Both the position numbers and the translations under genes were made by a program. Of a stretch of 64,000 bases of DNA, positions 36,390 to 47,404 are shown one piece after another (the first letter of the stretch is position 1; each line of letters starts with the position of its first letter). Source of the stretch: Breoghania corrubedonensis (lineage in GTDB: Bacteria > Pseudomonadota > Alphaproteobacteria > Rhizobiales > Stappiaceae); contig NZ_QAYG01000006.1 in assembly GCF_003053845.1 (NCBI RefSeq), forward strand, positions 124,001-188,000, read 5' to 3'. The notes under the pieces were generated by a model. The model saw only the letters and a program-made list of their open reading frames with translations. It was not told the DNA's origin and searched no databases.

Positions 36390-37235
36390 TCAAGTCCGCC
36401 AGCGCAGGAAGTACTTCTCCGCCAGCCCGATCAGCCAGGCGATGATCAGGCCCAGCACCGACAGTATGGCGACGCCGGCGATGAGCTGGTCGGTGGCCAT
36501 CAGCGAGCCCGCCATCAGGATGTAGGCGCCAACGCCGTATTCCGCGCCGATCATTTCCGCCGCCACCAGCAGCACGATGGCGATGGAGATCGAGATGCGG
36601 AAACCCGACAGGATCGCCGGCATGGCGCCGGGGATGACGATCTTCCTGACGATCGATGTCCATGACAGCCCGAACGACTGCCCCATGCGGATGAGTGTGC
36701 GGTCGACGTTGTCGACGCCGGAATAGGTGGAGATCACGGTCGGAAAGAAGGTGCCGAACAGGATGGTGGCGACCTTCGAGCCCTCGTCGATGCCAAACCA
36801 GATGATGAAGAGCGGCAACAGCGCGATCTTGGGAACGGGGAACAGCGCGGAGACGAGCGGTTGCAGACCGGAACGCGCGACCGAGAAGAGCCCAATCGCA
36901 AGCCCGGCGACGATGCCGAGCGCGGTGCCGGCCGTCCAGCCGATGACGAGCCGCTGCAGCGAGGCGCCGAGATGTTTCCACAAAAGGCCGGAATGGACGA
37001 GGTTCATGAACGCGGTCCAGGCCTCCGATGGCGCGGGCAGCACCAGCGGGCTGATCCACCCCGTGTCCGAGCCGAACTCCCAGATGGCGATCAGCACGAT
37101 GAAGACGAGCGGCCCGGCGATGCGCACCGGCTTGTAGACGAAACCGCCGCCGCGAAAGGGAACCGGCCGCGCGATGGGGGCCGCGTTCTGCTCCGCCTCG
37201 CGGATATCGGCGTTTGTCATGGTGGTCTCAGACAT
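36390..37235 (-). CDS. ABC transporter permease (SsuC/TauC-like)
   Basis: This 281-residue permease has six likely membrane segments, with VKPVR-like basic start, LPAPSEAWTAFMNLV and the coupling loop MGQSFGLSWTSIVRKIVIPG. ATG 37235 overlaps the last eight bases of the ATPase gene (ATGTCTGA), so the two are translationally coupled. Family members carry sulfonates, nitrate or heterocycles; the substrate here is unknown. Confidence 0.88.
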   Translation of the reverse strand: MSETTMTNADIREAEQNAAPIARPVPFRGGGFVYKPVRIAGPLVFIVLIAIWEFGSDTGWISPLVLPAPSEAWTAFMNLVHSGLLWKHLGASLQRLVIGWTAGTALGIVAGLAIGLFSVARSGLQPLVSALFPVPKIALLPLFIIWFGIDEGSKVATILFGTFFPTVISTYSGVDNVDRTLIRMGQSFGLSWTSIVRKIVIPGAMPAILSGFRISISIAIVLLVAAEMIGAEYGVGAYILMAGSLMATDQLIAGVAILSVLGLIIAWLIGLAEKYFLRWRT

Positions 37236-37995
37236 CGGCAAGCTCCCGGTCTGCGGCGCGGGCTTCCTCGCGCATGAGGTCCCACAGGTGGTGCTGTTTC
37301 ACCTCAAGCTCGTGGACGCGGTCCTTGCGTTCGGCGAGCGGCATGTCGATCTCGACGATCTCGCGGATACGCCCCGGGCGACGTGACAGAACGACGATGC
37401 GGTGGCCGAGGCGCACCGCTTCGGCCAGATTGTGGGTGACGTAGACGGCGGTGAACGATTCCCGGGTCCACAGGTCGACGAGATCGTCCATCAGCAGTTC
37501 GCGGGTCTGGCTGTCGAGCGCCGACAGCGGCTCGTCCATCAGCATGACGGCGGGCCGCACGGAAAGCGCGCGGGCGATCGCCACGCGCTGCTTCATGCCG
37601 CCGGAAAGCTGGCGGGGCAGCGCCTTGGCAAAGTCGGAAAGGTTGGTGCGGCGAAGAACGTCCTCGACGATCGCGCGCTGCTCCGCCTTGGGAAGCTTGT
37701 GGTCTTCAAGCGCCAGCGAGACGTTGCCCTCCACCGTGCGCCAGGGCAGCAGGGCGAAATCCTGGAAGATGTAGGTGAGCGGATTGAGCGAGGCGGCCGG
37801 CGGCTCCCCGATCTGCAGGATCTGGCCGGAACTCGGCCGCTCCAGCCCGCCGATGAAGCGCAGAAGGGTGGACTTGCCGCAGCCCGATGGCCCGATGAGG
37901 CAGACGATCTCGTCCTTCTTCACGGTGAGCGAAATATCGTCCAGCACATTGGTGGCGCCATAGTGATGGCTGACCTGGTCGAGCTTGAGGTCCAT
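37228..37995 (-). CDS. ABC transporter ATP-binding protein (SsuB/TauB-like)
   Basis: This 255-residue ATPase has Walker A GPSGCGKST, the signature LSGGMKQR, Walker B AVMLMDEPLSALDS and the switch histidine in VTHNLAEA. It is the middle gene of the set binding protein-ATPase-permease on the minus strand. The 302-base gap to the binding-protein gene contains a palindromic repeat. No nearby gene fixes the substrate. Confidence 0.9.
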   Translation of the reverse strand: MDLKLDQVSHHYGATNVLDDISLTVKKDEIVCLIGPSGCGKSTLLRFIGGLERPSSGQILQIGEPPAASLNPLTYIFQDFALLPWRTVEGNVSLALEDHKLPKAEQRAIVEDVLRRTNLSDFAKALPRQLSGGMKQRVAIARALSVRPAVMLMDEPLSALDSQTRELLMDDLVDLWTRESFTAVYVTHNLAEAVRLGHRIVVLSRRPGRIREIVEIDMPLAERKDRVHELEVKQHHLWDLMREEARAADRELADV

Positions 37996-38078
37996 CGACC
38001 CTATCTCCTTGCGAGGCGCTGCGGCTTTCGGCTTGCGATCGCGGAATTCGATATGCCCGGCCCTGGCCCCCGGCGGTT

Positions 38079-38178
38079 GTCATTCCCGCGAAGGCGGGCC
38101 ACGGCAACCGCCGGATCGGCGGCGGGGCAATGAAAGACGGCTTCAGGAATGCAGGATCCCCGCCTTCGCGGGGACGAC
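38079..38178. repeat. ~100-bp repeat with hairpin ends
   Basis: The ends are GTCATTCCCGCGAAGGCGGG and GGATCCCCGCCTTCGCGGGG plus ACGAC, each a hairpin. It occupies the gap 37996-38297 between the binding-protein and ATPase genes of one transporter. It is related to elements at 15572 and 17815. Confidence 0.75.
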
Positions 38179-38297
38179 ACCCATGCGGATGCGCCGATGT
38201 GCCCGTTTTGCGGACGGGGGACGCCGGGCGATCCGACGTCCCGAACAAGTGCGCGTTCTAGTTCGTCATGGGGCTTTGAACCGATGCCGTCCGCGGT

Positions 38298-39323
38298 TCA
38301 GTAGGTTTCCACGAAGCTCGGGTCGACGAGCTTGTCCAGCGTGATGCTCTCGGGTGCGAGGTTCTCGGCCTTGAACCAGGCGAGCTGGTCCTTGACGCTG
38401 GTCAGGTCGAGCCGGGCGTCGGGGTTGAGACGCATCGCACCGTTGATGATCGATTTGGACGCCTTCTCGAAGGGCTGGTCGGCGTAGACGTATTTGTGGA
38501 TCAGCTCCGCCATCGCCTTCTCGCCGTCGGCACCTTGCGTCTTGTCGACGAGGGCCGCGTTGAAGTCGGCCGCGCCCTTGGAATAGGCGGCGAGGAAACG
38601 CTTGACGAGGTCGCGGTTCTCGGTGGCGATCTTGGTGGAGGTAAAGACGGTGGTGACCTGATAGTCGGGGATGAAGTCCGCGACCATGCCGATCTTCTTC
38701 ACCGCGCCTGCCGCGATCAGCGCCTTGGCGATATGGGGCTGGATCGACCAGGCATCGATCTGGCCGGACTTCAGGGCTCCGATGACGGCGCCCACCTTCT
38801 GCATCGGCTTCACCTTCATGTCCTGGAGCGTGAAGCCTTCCGCGTCGGCGATCTTGGCGGCCATGTAGTGGAAGGAGGAACCGGACTGGGTGATGCCGAA
38901 GGTGCGGCCCTTGAGCTTGGAGGGATCGGTGACGCCTTCATCATACGCCTTGTTGGAGACGATGATGATCTGGCCGTCGATGCCCTTTTCCTCGTGCAGC
39001 GCGCCGCCGATGACCTTGACGACGCCCTTGTCGGCAAGCCCGATCAGGCCGCCGGTGATGGCGGTGACGCCGAAATCGACGTCACCGGAGGCAATGGCGA
39101 CGGCCATGGGCTGCGCGGCCTGGAAGAACTTGAACTCGACGTCGAGCCCCTGTTCCTTGAAGTAGCCGCGCTCATAGGCGACGAAGCTCGCGGCATGGGA
39201 GGTAAAGCGCAGGGCACCGAGCGTGACCTTGTCGGCGGCCGAGGCCGGTACCGACGAAAGGGCGGCAAGCGCGAGGCCCGCGGCTGCGGCGCGCATCAGG
39301 GTCTTGCGGATACTGAATGTCAT
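38298..39323 (-). CDS. NMT1/TauA-like ABC substrate-binding protein
   Basis: This 341-residue periplasmic binding protein has a signal peptide (TLMRAAAAGLALAALSSVPA, cleaved near ASA-A). It continues VTLGALRFTSHAASFVAYER and FKEQGLDVEFKFFQ, typical of the NMT1/SsuA group. GGAAGGAAA precedes ATG 39323, and I rejected an upstream extension. It heads the minus-strand set with the ATPase and permease genes. The ligand is unknown. Confidence 0.9.
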   Translation of the reverse strand: MTFSIRKTLMRAAAAGLALAALSSVPASAADKVTLGALRFTSHAASFVAYERGYFKEQGLDVEFKFFQAAQPMAVAIASGDVDFGVTAITGGLIGLADKGVVKVIGGALHEEKGIDGQIIIVSNKAYDEGVTDPSKLKGRTFGITQSGSSFHYMAAKIADAEGFTLQDMKVKPMQKVGAVIGALKSGQIDAWSIQPHIAKALIAAGAVKKIGMVADFIPDYQVTTVFTSTKIATENRDLVKRFLAAYSKGAADFNAALVDKTQGADGEKAMAELIHKYVYADQPFEKASKSIINGAMRLNPDARLDLTSVKDQLAWFKAENLAPESITLDKLVDPSFVETY

Positions 39324-39625
39324 GCTGGCATTTCCTTCCCATGGAGCATCGTCTGTTGTCGCGCAAACGGGGCCCGGTGATCGGGAAGCACACATGCGAT
39401 GGAGGGAGCCGTTTTCCGGTTTTCCCATAGCCCGCACGCGCGCGGGCCAAGGGCATCCGCAGCGCTGATGCCTTGGGCTATAGCGCGCGCAGGCGTACGC
39501 GGTAAACCTGAATCATCCCGCAAAACGCGGTTCTGCGCCCCGCGCGCCGAGGTGACGCAGCGCGAGGTGCCTATCCGAGAGGTCTGGCCGGTGAAAAGCC
39601 GGCGTCAGGGGGCAGGGGTCAGGCG
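39324..39625. other. Gene-free stretch upstream of the binding-protein gene
   Basis: This gap should hold the promoter of the minus-strand transporter. It contains a short repeated GGCGTCAGGGG near 39600-39632 and a GCGCTGATGCCTTGGGC region around 39460. I see no riboswitch or clear operator. Confidence 0.5.
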
Positions 39626-41161
39626 TCAGGGGATCAGGGCGGGACGCGGCGGATAGATCGCGTAGCGAATGATGAGCGGGCGCGAGCCGGCGCCGGGGAT
39701 TTCCACATCGCCGATGGAGCGGGGCTCCATGCCGGGCTGCGAGGGCGGCGGATCCTTCGGGAAGCCCACGATAAGCAGACCGTCGCGGGCGATGTCCTCG
39801 CGCGTCACCCAGGGTGAATAGGTGAGATCGCGGTCGGCGACCAGGGTCGGGCGATCGGCGCTGCCGGCCGCCACGAGCCCGGCGAGCCAGGTGTCGCCGC
39901 CGACATAGCGCAGCGGGCGCTTGGTCGCCGCGCGCCAGGCGGCGGTGACGGAGCCGGCGATCGCCGGCATCGGAGCGCCGTTGCGCGGCGGCTTCTTGCC
40001 GAGCGCCCGCGCCACGGGAACCTGTGCCGAGAAGGCGACCGGCAGCAGGATCAGCAGCACCGTGCAGCCGGCCAGCAGTCTTTTCACCACGCCGTCGACA
40101 AGGTGGCGGGAGAGAAGTGCTGCGACGAAAAGGCCGGAGGTGGTGAACATCGGTGCGCCCCACATGTCCTTCAGCCCCGCACCGGTGAGTGCGGCGCCGG
40201 CCGCCGTCAGCAGCACCGGCGCCAGCGTGGCGATGGCGAGAAAGCGGATGGCGGCGGACGGTGCCCGCGTGTGCGGTTGTTCCGGCTCCCGCTCGCGACG
40301 CAGCAGCGGCAGAAAGGCGAAGGCGAGCGGCACCAGCATCGGGGCGTGGTCGACGAGTTGCGCGAGCAGGAAGCGGAGCGGGCGCCACGCGCTGTCGGCG
40401 GCCCGCGCACTGCGCGCCTCGGCATAGGCGATGGGCATGAAATCGGTCTGGACGAGCCACACCAGATGCGGCAGGGCAACGAGAACGGCCAGCGCCGCGC
40501 CTGCCCAGGGGCCCCGCGTCAAAAGTGCCCGCCGCAACCCCGCCTCGGCAAGGATCCAGACGGCCAGCACCACGTAGAGCACGACGACTGAGTATTTCGC
40601 GTAGACGCCGACCCCGATTGCGAGCCCGAGGCCGAGCCAGGGAAGCAGGCGGCGCGGATTGTCCAGAACAACGGCAAAGAGCCAGAAGCACGCCGCCCAG
40701 ATCGGCATCTGCACCACGTTGTGGTTCAGTTCCGGGGTGGGCCAGGAGAAATAGTAGACGCCGGTGGAAAGCGCCGTGCCGATGAGGGCGTCACGCGCGC
40801 CCAGCAACCGATTGCCCAGCAGGAAGACGAAGACGAAGGTCAGCGCGACGAGAAGCTGGCTCGCCACCATCGGGCCAAGGATCGGTTCTCCCGACATCAT
40901 CCGCGCGGCCTCGGCGATCCAGGCGGGCAGGGGCGGATGCTTGTAGTAGCCGAGTTGCCAATGCTCGCCCCATGCCAGCATTTCGACCACGTCGAGCGTG
41001 GGAGCGCGGCTGGTCATCGCCGGCAGGACGCTCCAGAAGGCGACCTGCATCAGGCAGAGAAGGAAGAGCCCCTTTGCGGGACGCTCAAGAACGCGCTGAG
41101 CGAGGGAGGAGAGCAAGGGGGCGAGGCCTCCATGGGACCAATAATCTTTGCCGGGGCACAC
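39626..41161 (-). CDS. ArnT/PMT-like membrane glycosyltransferase
   Basis: This 511-residue polytopic protein has about ten membrane segments. The first periplasmic loop has the family pattern APTLDVVEMLAWGEHWQLGYYKHPPLPAW, quoted here in part (DVVEMLAWGEHW, YYKHPPLPAW), with acidic residues thought to be catalytic in the ArnT/PMT_2 family. It should transfer a sugar from a polyprenyl-phosphate donor to lipid A or another envelope acceptor. No arn genes are nearby. The start is probably the GTG at 41161. It is divergent from recQ. Confidence 0.85.
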   Translation of the reverse strand: MCPGKDYWSHGGLAPLLSSLAQRVLERPAKGLFLLCLMQVAFWSVLPAMTSRAPTLDVVEMLAWGEHWQLGYYKHPPLPAWIAEAARMMSGEPILGPMVASQLLVALTFVFVFLLGNRLLGARDALIGTALSTGVYYFSWPTPELNHNVVQMPIWAACFWLFAVVLDNPRRLLPWLGLGLAIGVGVYAKYSVVVLYVVLAVWILAEAGLRRALLTRGPWAGAALAVLVALPHLVWLVQTDFMPIAYAEARSARAADSAWRPLRFLLAQLVDHAPMLVPLAFAFLPLLRREREPEQPHTRAPSAAIRFLAIATLAPVLLTAAGAALTGAGLKDMWGAPMFTTSGLFVAALLSRHLVDGVVKRLLAGCTVLLILLPVAFSAQVPVARALGKKPPRNGAPMPAIAGSVTAAWRAATKRPLRYVGGDTWLAGLVAAGSADRPTLVADRDLTYSPWVTREDIARDGLLIVGFPKDPPPSQPGMEPRSIGDVEIPGAGSRPLIIRYAIYPPRPALIP

Positions 41162-41302
41162 GGATGGCGCGAAACCGGTCGCGCTGCGCTCAGACGATCG
41201 ACCCGCGTTATCGGGCTCGCAAGATGAGAAAGCAAGCCGCAGAACGATTGCGCGCGGCGGGCGAACGCGCTACCCGAGGGGCTGCGGCTGATTTGATGGG
41301 AA

Positions 41303-43198
<1,896 letters not shown>

Positions 43199-43310
43199 GT
43201 GGAGGGCTGCGTTCCGCTTCGCCGCCGACGGGCAGATGAACGGCATCCGCTCCCGGTGACTTGCGGAAAGTTTGCGGCCCCTGCACGTGCCGCGGTACCC
43301 CCACCCCTGA

Positions 43311-43426
43311 CCCCTCCCCTCAAGGGGGAGGGGGACGCCAGGCGCCAGCTCCCGGCAAACCGTTTTCCAAGCGAGAACGGAACACATGACGCCTGCGCCC
43401 CGGCCCACCTCCCCCTTGAGGGGAGG
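43311..43426. repeat. ~116-bp repeat with CCTCCCC/GGGGAGG hairpin ends
   Basis: The left hairpin CCCCTCCCCTCAAGGGGGAG and right hairpin CCTCCCCCTTGAGGGGAGG are complementary to each other as well as internally. The layout is like the 113-bp repeats at 22365 and 57366, though the sequence differs. It lies in the gap 43199-43555 between the convergent recQ and doeD genes. Confidence 0.75.
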
Positions 43427-43555
43427 TCGAACGACCGTTTGGTCGTTCGGATGGGAGTAACGAACTCTCCGCCTGCCGTGGCCGTTCGCGGGGGACCCAT
43501 CGCGCTTGCGGCGTTCAGGCAATGACGGTGGAGAGGGACGTGGCGCTTGCCCGTC

Positions 43556-44929
43556 TCAGCCTAGGATGTCGTTGACCGCTTCCACGGCCCGGGCCACGAC
43601 GATATCGGCTTCTTCCCTCGTCAGGCACAGCGGCGGGGCAAATCCCAGGATGTCGCCCTGGGGCATGCCGCGCCCCAGCACGCCGCGCGCGGCCAGTGCC
43701 GCCGCCACGCGCGGGCCGACCTTTTCGGACACGTCGAAGAACACCCGGTCGTCCTTGTCCCTCACGAACTCGACCGCCGCCATCATGCCATCGCCGCGCA
43801 CCTCGCCGACATTGGCGTGGCCTTCCAGCGCCGAGGCCAGTTCGGCGCGGAAATAGGCGCCGACCGTGCCGGCGTTCTCCACCAGCCCCATCTCGTCGAT
43901 GAGCTTGAGGTTGGCGACGCCGGCGGCAGCGCAGATCGGGTGGGCGGAATAGGTCCAGCCGTGGCCGATCGGCCCCATCGCGTCAGAGCCCTGCACCAGC
44001 ACGTTCCACATCTTCTCGCCGACGATGGAGCCCGACAGCGGCGCGTAGGCCGAGGTCAGCCCCTTGGCGATGGTGATGAGGTCGGGCCTCAATCCGTAAT
44101 GGTCGGAGCCGAACATGGTACCGAGACGCCCGAAGCCGGTGACCACCTCGTCGACGACCAGCAGGATGTCATATTTCGCCAGCACCGCCTGGATCTTTTC
44201 CCAGTAGGTGGCCGGCGGCGGCACGATGCCGCCCGTGCCGAGGATCGGCTCGCCGATGAAGGCGGCGACGGTGTCCGGGCCTTCCGCCAGGATCAGCTCT
44301 TCCAGCTTCTCGGCGCAATGGGTCGCGAACTGCTCCTCGCTCATGGAGCGGTCCTCGCGGCGGAAATAGTACGGCGCCTCGGTGTGCAGGATGGGCGCGC
44401 GCGGCAGGTCGAAGGCGTTGTGGAAGGTGGCGAGCCCGGTGAGCGAGCCGGTCATCACGCCAGAACCGTGATAGCCGCGATGACGGGAGATGATCTTCTT
44501 CTTCTCCGGCCGGCCGAGAACGTTGTTGTAGTACCAGATCAGCTTGATGTTGGTCTCGTTGGCATCCGAGCCGGACATGCCGAAATAGACCCGGCTCATG
44601 CCGGCGGGCGCGCGGTCGATGATCATCTTTGCGAGCGTGATCGAGGCTTCCGTGCCGTGGCCGACATAGGCGTGGTAATAGGCGAGGTTCTTCGCCTGCT
44701 CCGCGATGGCTTCCGCGATCTCCTGGCGCCCGTAACCGACATTCACGCAGTAAAGCCCGGCAAACGCATCGAGGCTCGAACGGCCCTCGCTATCGGTGAT
44801 GGTGACGCCCTCAGCATCGGTAATGATCCGCGTCGGCGTCTCGCCGCGCGCGTGCTGGCCCATGTGGGTGGAGGGGTGGAAGAAGTGATCGCGGTCCCAC
44901 GCGGTCAGTTCGTTGGAACGGTCGAGCAT
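43556..44929 (-). CDS. doeD: Diaminobutyrate aminotransferase of ectoine catabolism (DoeD/Atf)
   Basis: This 457-residue class III PLP transaminase should convert L-2,4-diaminobutyrate to aspartate semialdehyde. GMSGSDANETNIKL, LVVDEVVTGFGRLG and the Schiff-base Lys289 in TIAKGLTSAYAPLSG are intact. Related enzymes act on GABA, taurine or putrescine; position beside ssd and asnC genes in an ectoine locus selects this role. GAGGA lies ten bases before ATG 44929, and an in-frame upstream extension was rejected. It follows doeC by 117 bases on the minus strand. Confidence 0.87.
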   Translation of the reverse strand: MLDRSNELTAWDRDHFFHPSTHMGQHARGETPTRIITDAEGVTITDSEGRSSLDAFAGLYCVNVGYGRQEIAEAIAEQAKNLAYYHAYVGHGTEASITLAKMIIDRAPAGMSRVYFGMSGSDANETNIKLIWYYNNVLGRPEKKKIISRHRGYHGSGVMTGSLTGLATFHNAFDLPRAPILHTEAPYYFRREDRSMSEEQFATHCAEKLEELILAEGPDTVAAFIGEPILGTGGIVPPPATYWEKIQAVLAKYDILLVVDEVVTGFGRLGTMFGSDHYGLRPDLITIAKGLTSAYAPLSGSIVGEKMWNVLVQGSDAMGPIGHGWTYSAHPICAAAGVANLKLIDEMGLVENAGTVGAYFRAELASALEGHANVGEVRGDGMMAAVEFVRDKDDRVFFDVSEKVGPRVAAALAARGVLGRGMPQGDILGFAPPLCLTREEADIVVARAVEAVNDILG

Positions 44930-45046
44930 GATGTCGTGTCCTCTTGGTTGGTGATGACGGGTATCGGATGGCTCGGTGTTGTTTCTGAAGGGGACTCCCA
45001 CTTCTTTTTTGCGGGTTCCCCCTGCAAAAAAGACGCTCGGGCCGGT

Positions 45047-46540
45047 TCACGCGGCATCGCAGCACACGTATTTGAGCTCGGTGAAGGCCTCCAGCCCGTG
45101 GCGCGAACCTTCGCGGCCCATGCCGGATTGCTTGATGCCGCCGAAGGGCACCGGCGCGCCGGTGATCTTCACGCGGTTGATCGCGACCATGCCGAACTCC
45201 AGCGCCCGGGCCATGCGGCGCTGGCGGGCGCCGTTTTCGGTCACGACATAGGCGACGAGGCCGTAGTCGGTGGCGTTGGCCAGAGCAATCACCTCGTCTT
45301 CGCTCGCAAACCGCGTCACGGCGGCGACAGGGCCGAAGGTCTCCTCGCGCATGATCGCGGCATCGCCCGGCACGTCGGCCAGAAGCGTCGGCTCCACGAA
45401 AAGCGGCCCCGCGGGATGGATCCCGCCGCCGGCCAGAAGCCGCGCGCCCTTTTTCACCGCATCGGTGATGTGATCCCGGGCCTTCTTGACCGCGCGCGCA
45501 TGCATCAGCGGGCCGATCTCGGAACCCTCCTCAAGGCCGTTGCCGACCTTGAGCGCAGAGACGGCTTCGGCAAAACGGGCGCAGAAACGATCGTAGATCG
45601 CCTCTTGCACATAGATGCGGTTGGCGGCGAGGCAGTCCTGGCCGGATGTCGCGAACTTGGCGTCGAGCGCGATCTTCACCGCGCGGTCTATATCGGCGTC
45701 GTCGAACACGATGAGCGGGGCGTGGCCGCCAAGCTCCATCACGAGACGTTTCATGGTCGGCGCGCAGCGGGCGGCGATCAGCCGGCCGATCTCGGTGGAG
45801 CCGGTGAACGACAGCGCGCGCACGCGTGCCGCCTCGCACAGGCGGCCGACGATCTGCGAAGCCTCGCCCGTGACCACGTTGAAGACGCCGGCGGGAAGGC
45901 CGGCGCGCTCGCCGAGTTCGGCCAGCGCCAGCGCGGAAAGCGGGGTCTGCGAGGAGGGATGGGCGACGACGGTGCAGCCGGCGGCAAGCGCTGCCGCCGC
46001 CTTGCGGGTCAGCATGGCTGAGGGAAAGTTCCACGGCGTGACGAGGCCGACGACGCCGAGCGGCATGCGTTCCACCGACATGTGCGCCCCGGGCAGGTGC
46101 GAGGTCACGCCCTCCACATTCACGCGTTTCGCCTCTTCGGCGAACCATTCGACGAAGCCCGCCGCATAGTCGATCTCGCCGCGCGCCTCCGTAACCGGCT
46201 TGCCCTGTTCCAGCGTCATGATCAGGGCGAGGTCTTCGCGGTGCGCGAGGATAAGGTCGTACCAGGTGCGCAAGGTTCGGGCACGCTCGCCCGGCAACAG
46301 GGCGGACCAGGAGGGAAAGGCGGCAGCGGCGGCGTCGATTGCGGCGTCGGTCTGGGCCGGGCCAAGGGCTGCGACCCAGGCGAGTTGCGCGCCGGTGGCC
46401 GGGTCCGTGACCTCGAAGCCGAGGCCGGTATCGCCGGCGGTCCAGGCGCCGTTGACATAGGCCAGTTCGCGCAGGAGGCGGCGGTCGGCGAGGCGATGAA
46501 GCGCGTCGTGACGGTCGCGGCGGGCATGGATCGCGGTCAT
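45047..46540 (-). CDS. doeC: Semialdehyde dehydrogenase of ectoine catabolism (DoeC/Ssd)
   Basis: This 497-residue NAD(P)-dependent aldehyde dehydrogenase is close to succinate-semialdehyde dehydrogenase and in ectoine loci should oxidise aspartate semialdehyde to aspartate. It has VTPWNFPSAMLTRKAAAALA, the Rossmann motif SFTGSTEIGR, the catalytic glutamate in MELGGHAP and the catalytic cysteine in GQDCLAANR. GGAGGAGAG precedes ATG 46540. It lies between doeX and doeD. Confidence 0.88.
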   Translation of the reverse strand: MTAIHARRDRHDALHRLADRRLLRELAYVNGAWTAGDTGLGFEVTDPATGAQLAWVAALGPAQTDAAIDAAAAAFPSWSALLPGERARTLRTWYDLILAHREDLALIMTLEQGKPVTEARGEIDYAAGFVEWFAEEAKRVNVEGVTSHLPGAHMSVERMPLGVVGLVTPWNFPSAMLTRKAAAALAAGCTVVAHPSSQTPLSALALAELGERAGLPAGVFNVVTGEASQIVGRLCEAARVRALSFTGSTEIGRLIAARCAPTMKRLVMELGGHAPLIVFDDADIDRAVKIALDAKFATSGQDCLAANRIYVQEAIYDRFCARFAEAVSALKVGNGLEEGSEIGPLMHARAVKKARDHITDAVKKGARLLAGGGIHPAGPLFVEPTLLADVPGDAAIMREETFGPVAAVTRFASEDEVIALANATDYGLVAYVVTENGARQRRMARALEFGMVAINRVKITGAPVPFGGIKQSGMGREGSRHGLEAFTELKYVCCDAA

Positions 46541-46798
46541 GGGGTCTCTCCTCCCGAAGGACGGCCGGATGTGGCCGGGGTCCGGTTCAAGAGCAAGTGT
46601 GCGTGCCGGGGAGAGGAGAGAGAGGCCGTTCGAGAGGGACGGGGGAGAGAGATGGGCTGTTTTTGCCGGCGAAGAGGAGAGAAAGTCTCCGGGGCGTGAC
46701 GGGACGGAGGAAGAATGAAGGGAAACGGAGCGCCTGCGGCGCGCTGATATGCCGGATTTCGGATCGGCGCCCGGCTTCGCCTCACAAAATTCTTTCCG

Positions 46799-47317
46799 TC
46801 AGTCTCCGTCTCGCTCGCGCAGCAGGTCCGCCACCGGCAATGCCATTTCGTCCTTCACCGTCTTCGTCACGATGTAGGTGAAATAGCGATCGATGCCGAT
46901 TTCGCGTTCCAGTAGCTGGTCGACAAGGCGCTGATAGGCATCGATATCGCGCGCGGTGACTTTCACCATGTAATCGATGCCGCCGCCCACCGACCAGCAG
47001 GCGACGATCTGCGGCACGTCGCGGATGACCCGTTCGAAGCGGTCGAAATCGGCCTGGCGGTGGTTGGCGAGCGTCACTTCCATCAAGACCGTGGCGAAGG
47101 GGGCGACGGACTTGAGATTGAGACGGGCATGGTAGCCGGCCACGATGCCGGATTTCTCCAGCCGGGCGAGCCGTGTCCAGGCGGGGGTCGGCGACAGACC
47201 GACCTTCTCGGCCAGCTTCAGCTTGGTGATGCGGCCGTCGCGCTGGATCTCGGCCAGGATCTTCAGATCGATGGCGTCCAGTTTCACCTGAGCGTCTTTT
47301 CGGGAAGGGCTGGCCAT
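46799..47317 (-). CDS. doeX: Lrp/AsnC-family regulator of ectoine catabolism (DoeX/AsnC)
   Basis: This 172-residue regulator has an N-terminal helix-turn-helix (LDAIDLKILAEIQRDGRITK, KLAEKVGLSPTPAWTRLARL) and a C-terminal RAM ligand domain (VLMEVTLANHR, VGGGIDYMVKV). In ectoine loci an AsnC-type protein activates the catabolic genes in response to diaminobutyrate derivatives. ATG 47317 is preferred to a TTG 39 bases upstream. It is divergent from enuR across 87 bases holding the palindrome GTCAATTGAC. Confidence 0.88.
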   Translation of the reverse strand: MASPSRKDAQVKLDAIDLKILAEIQRDGRITKLKLAEKVGLSPTPAWTRLARLEKSGIVAGYHARLNLKSVAPFATVLMEVTLANHRQADFDRFERVIRDVPQIVACWSVGGGIDYMVKVTARDIDAYQRLVDQLLEREIGIDRYFTYIVTKTVKDEMALPVADLLRERDGD

Positions 47318-47371
47318 GTGGGTGTCCGTCGAAGAATGTTGATCATCAAATGACAATGCCAGAAAAATATT

Positions 47372-47381
47372 GTCAATTGAC
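47372..47381. promoter_or_regulatory. Palindrome GTCAATTGAC between doeX and enuR
   Basis: This perfect 10-bp palindrome lies in the 87-base divergent promoter region. TTATAA follows at 47396, directly before the enuR ATG. It could be an operator for DoeX or EnuR, but I do not know the EnuR consensus well enough to choose. Confidence 0.4.
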
Positions 47382-47404
47382 CTGATTTCACTCTCTTATA
47401 AGTC

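Noticed and set aside
39324-39625. Riboswitch upstream of the second NMT1-type binding protein
   Set aside because: I could not find a conserved aptamer core; only short GC hairpins are present.
43817-46021. 734-codon plus-strand frame opposite doeD and doeC
   Set aside because: It spans two genes and their gap in antisense and shows only shadow composition.
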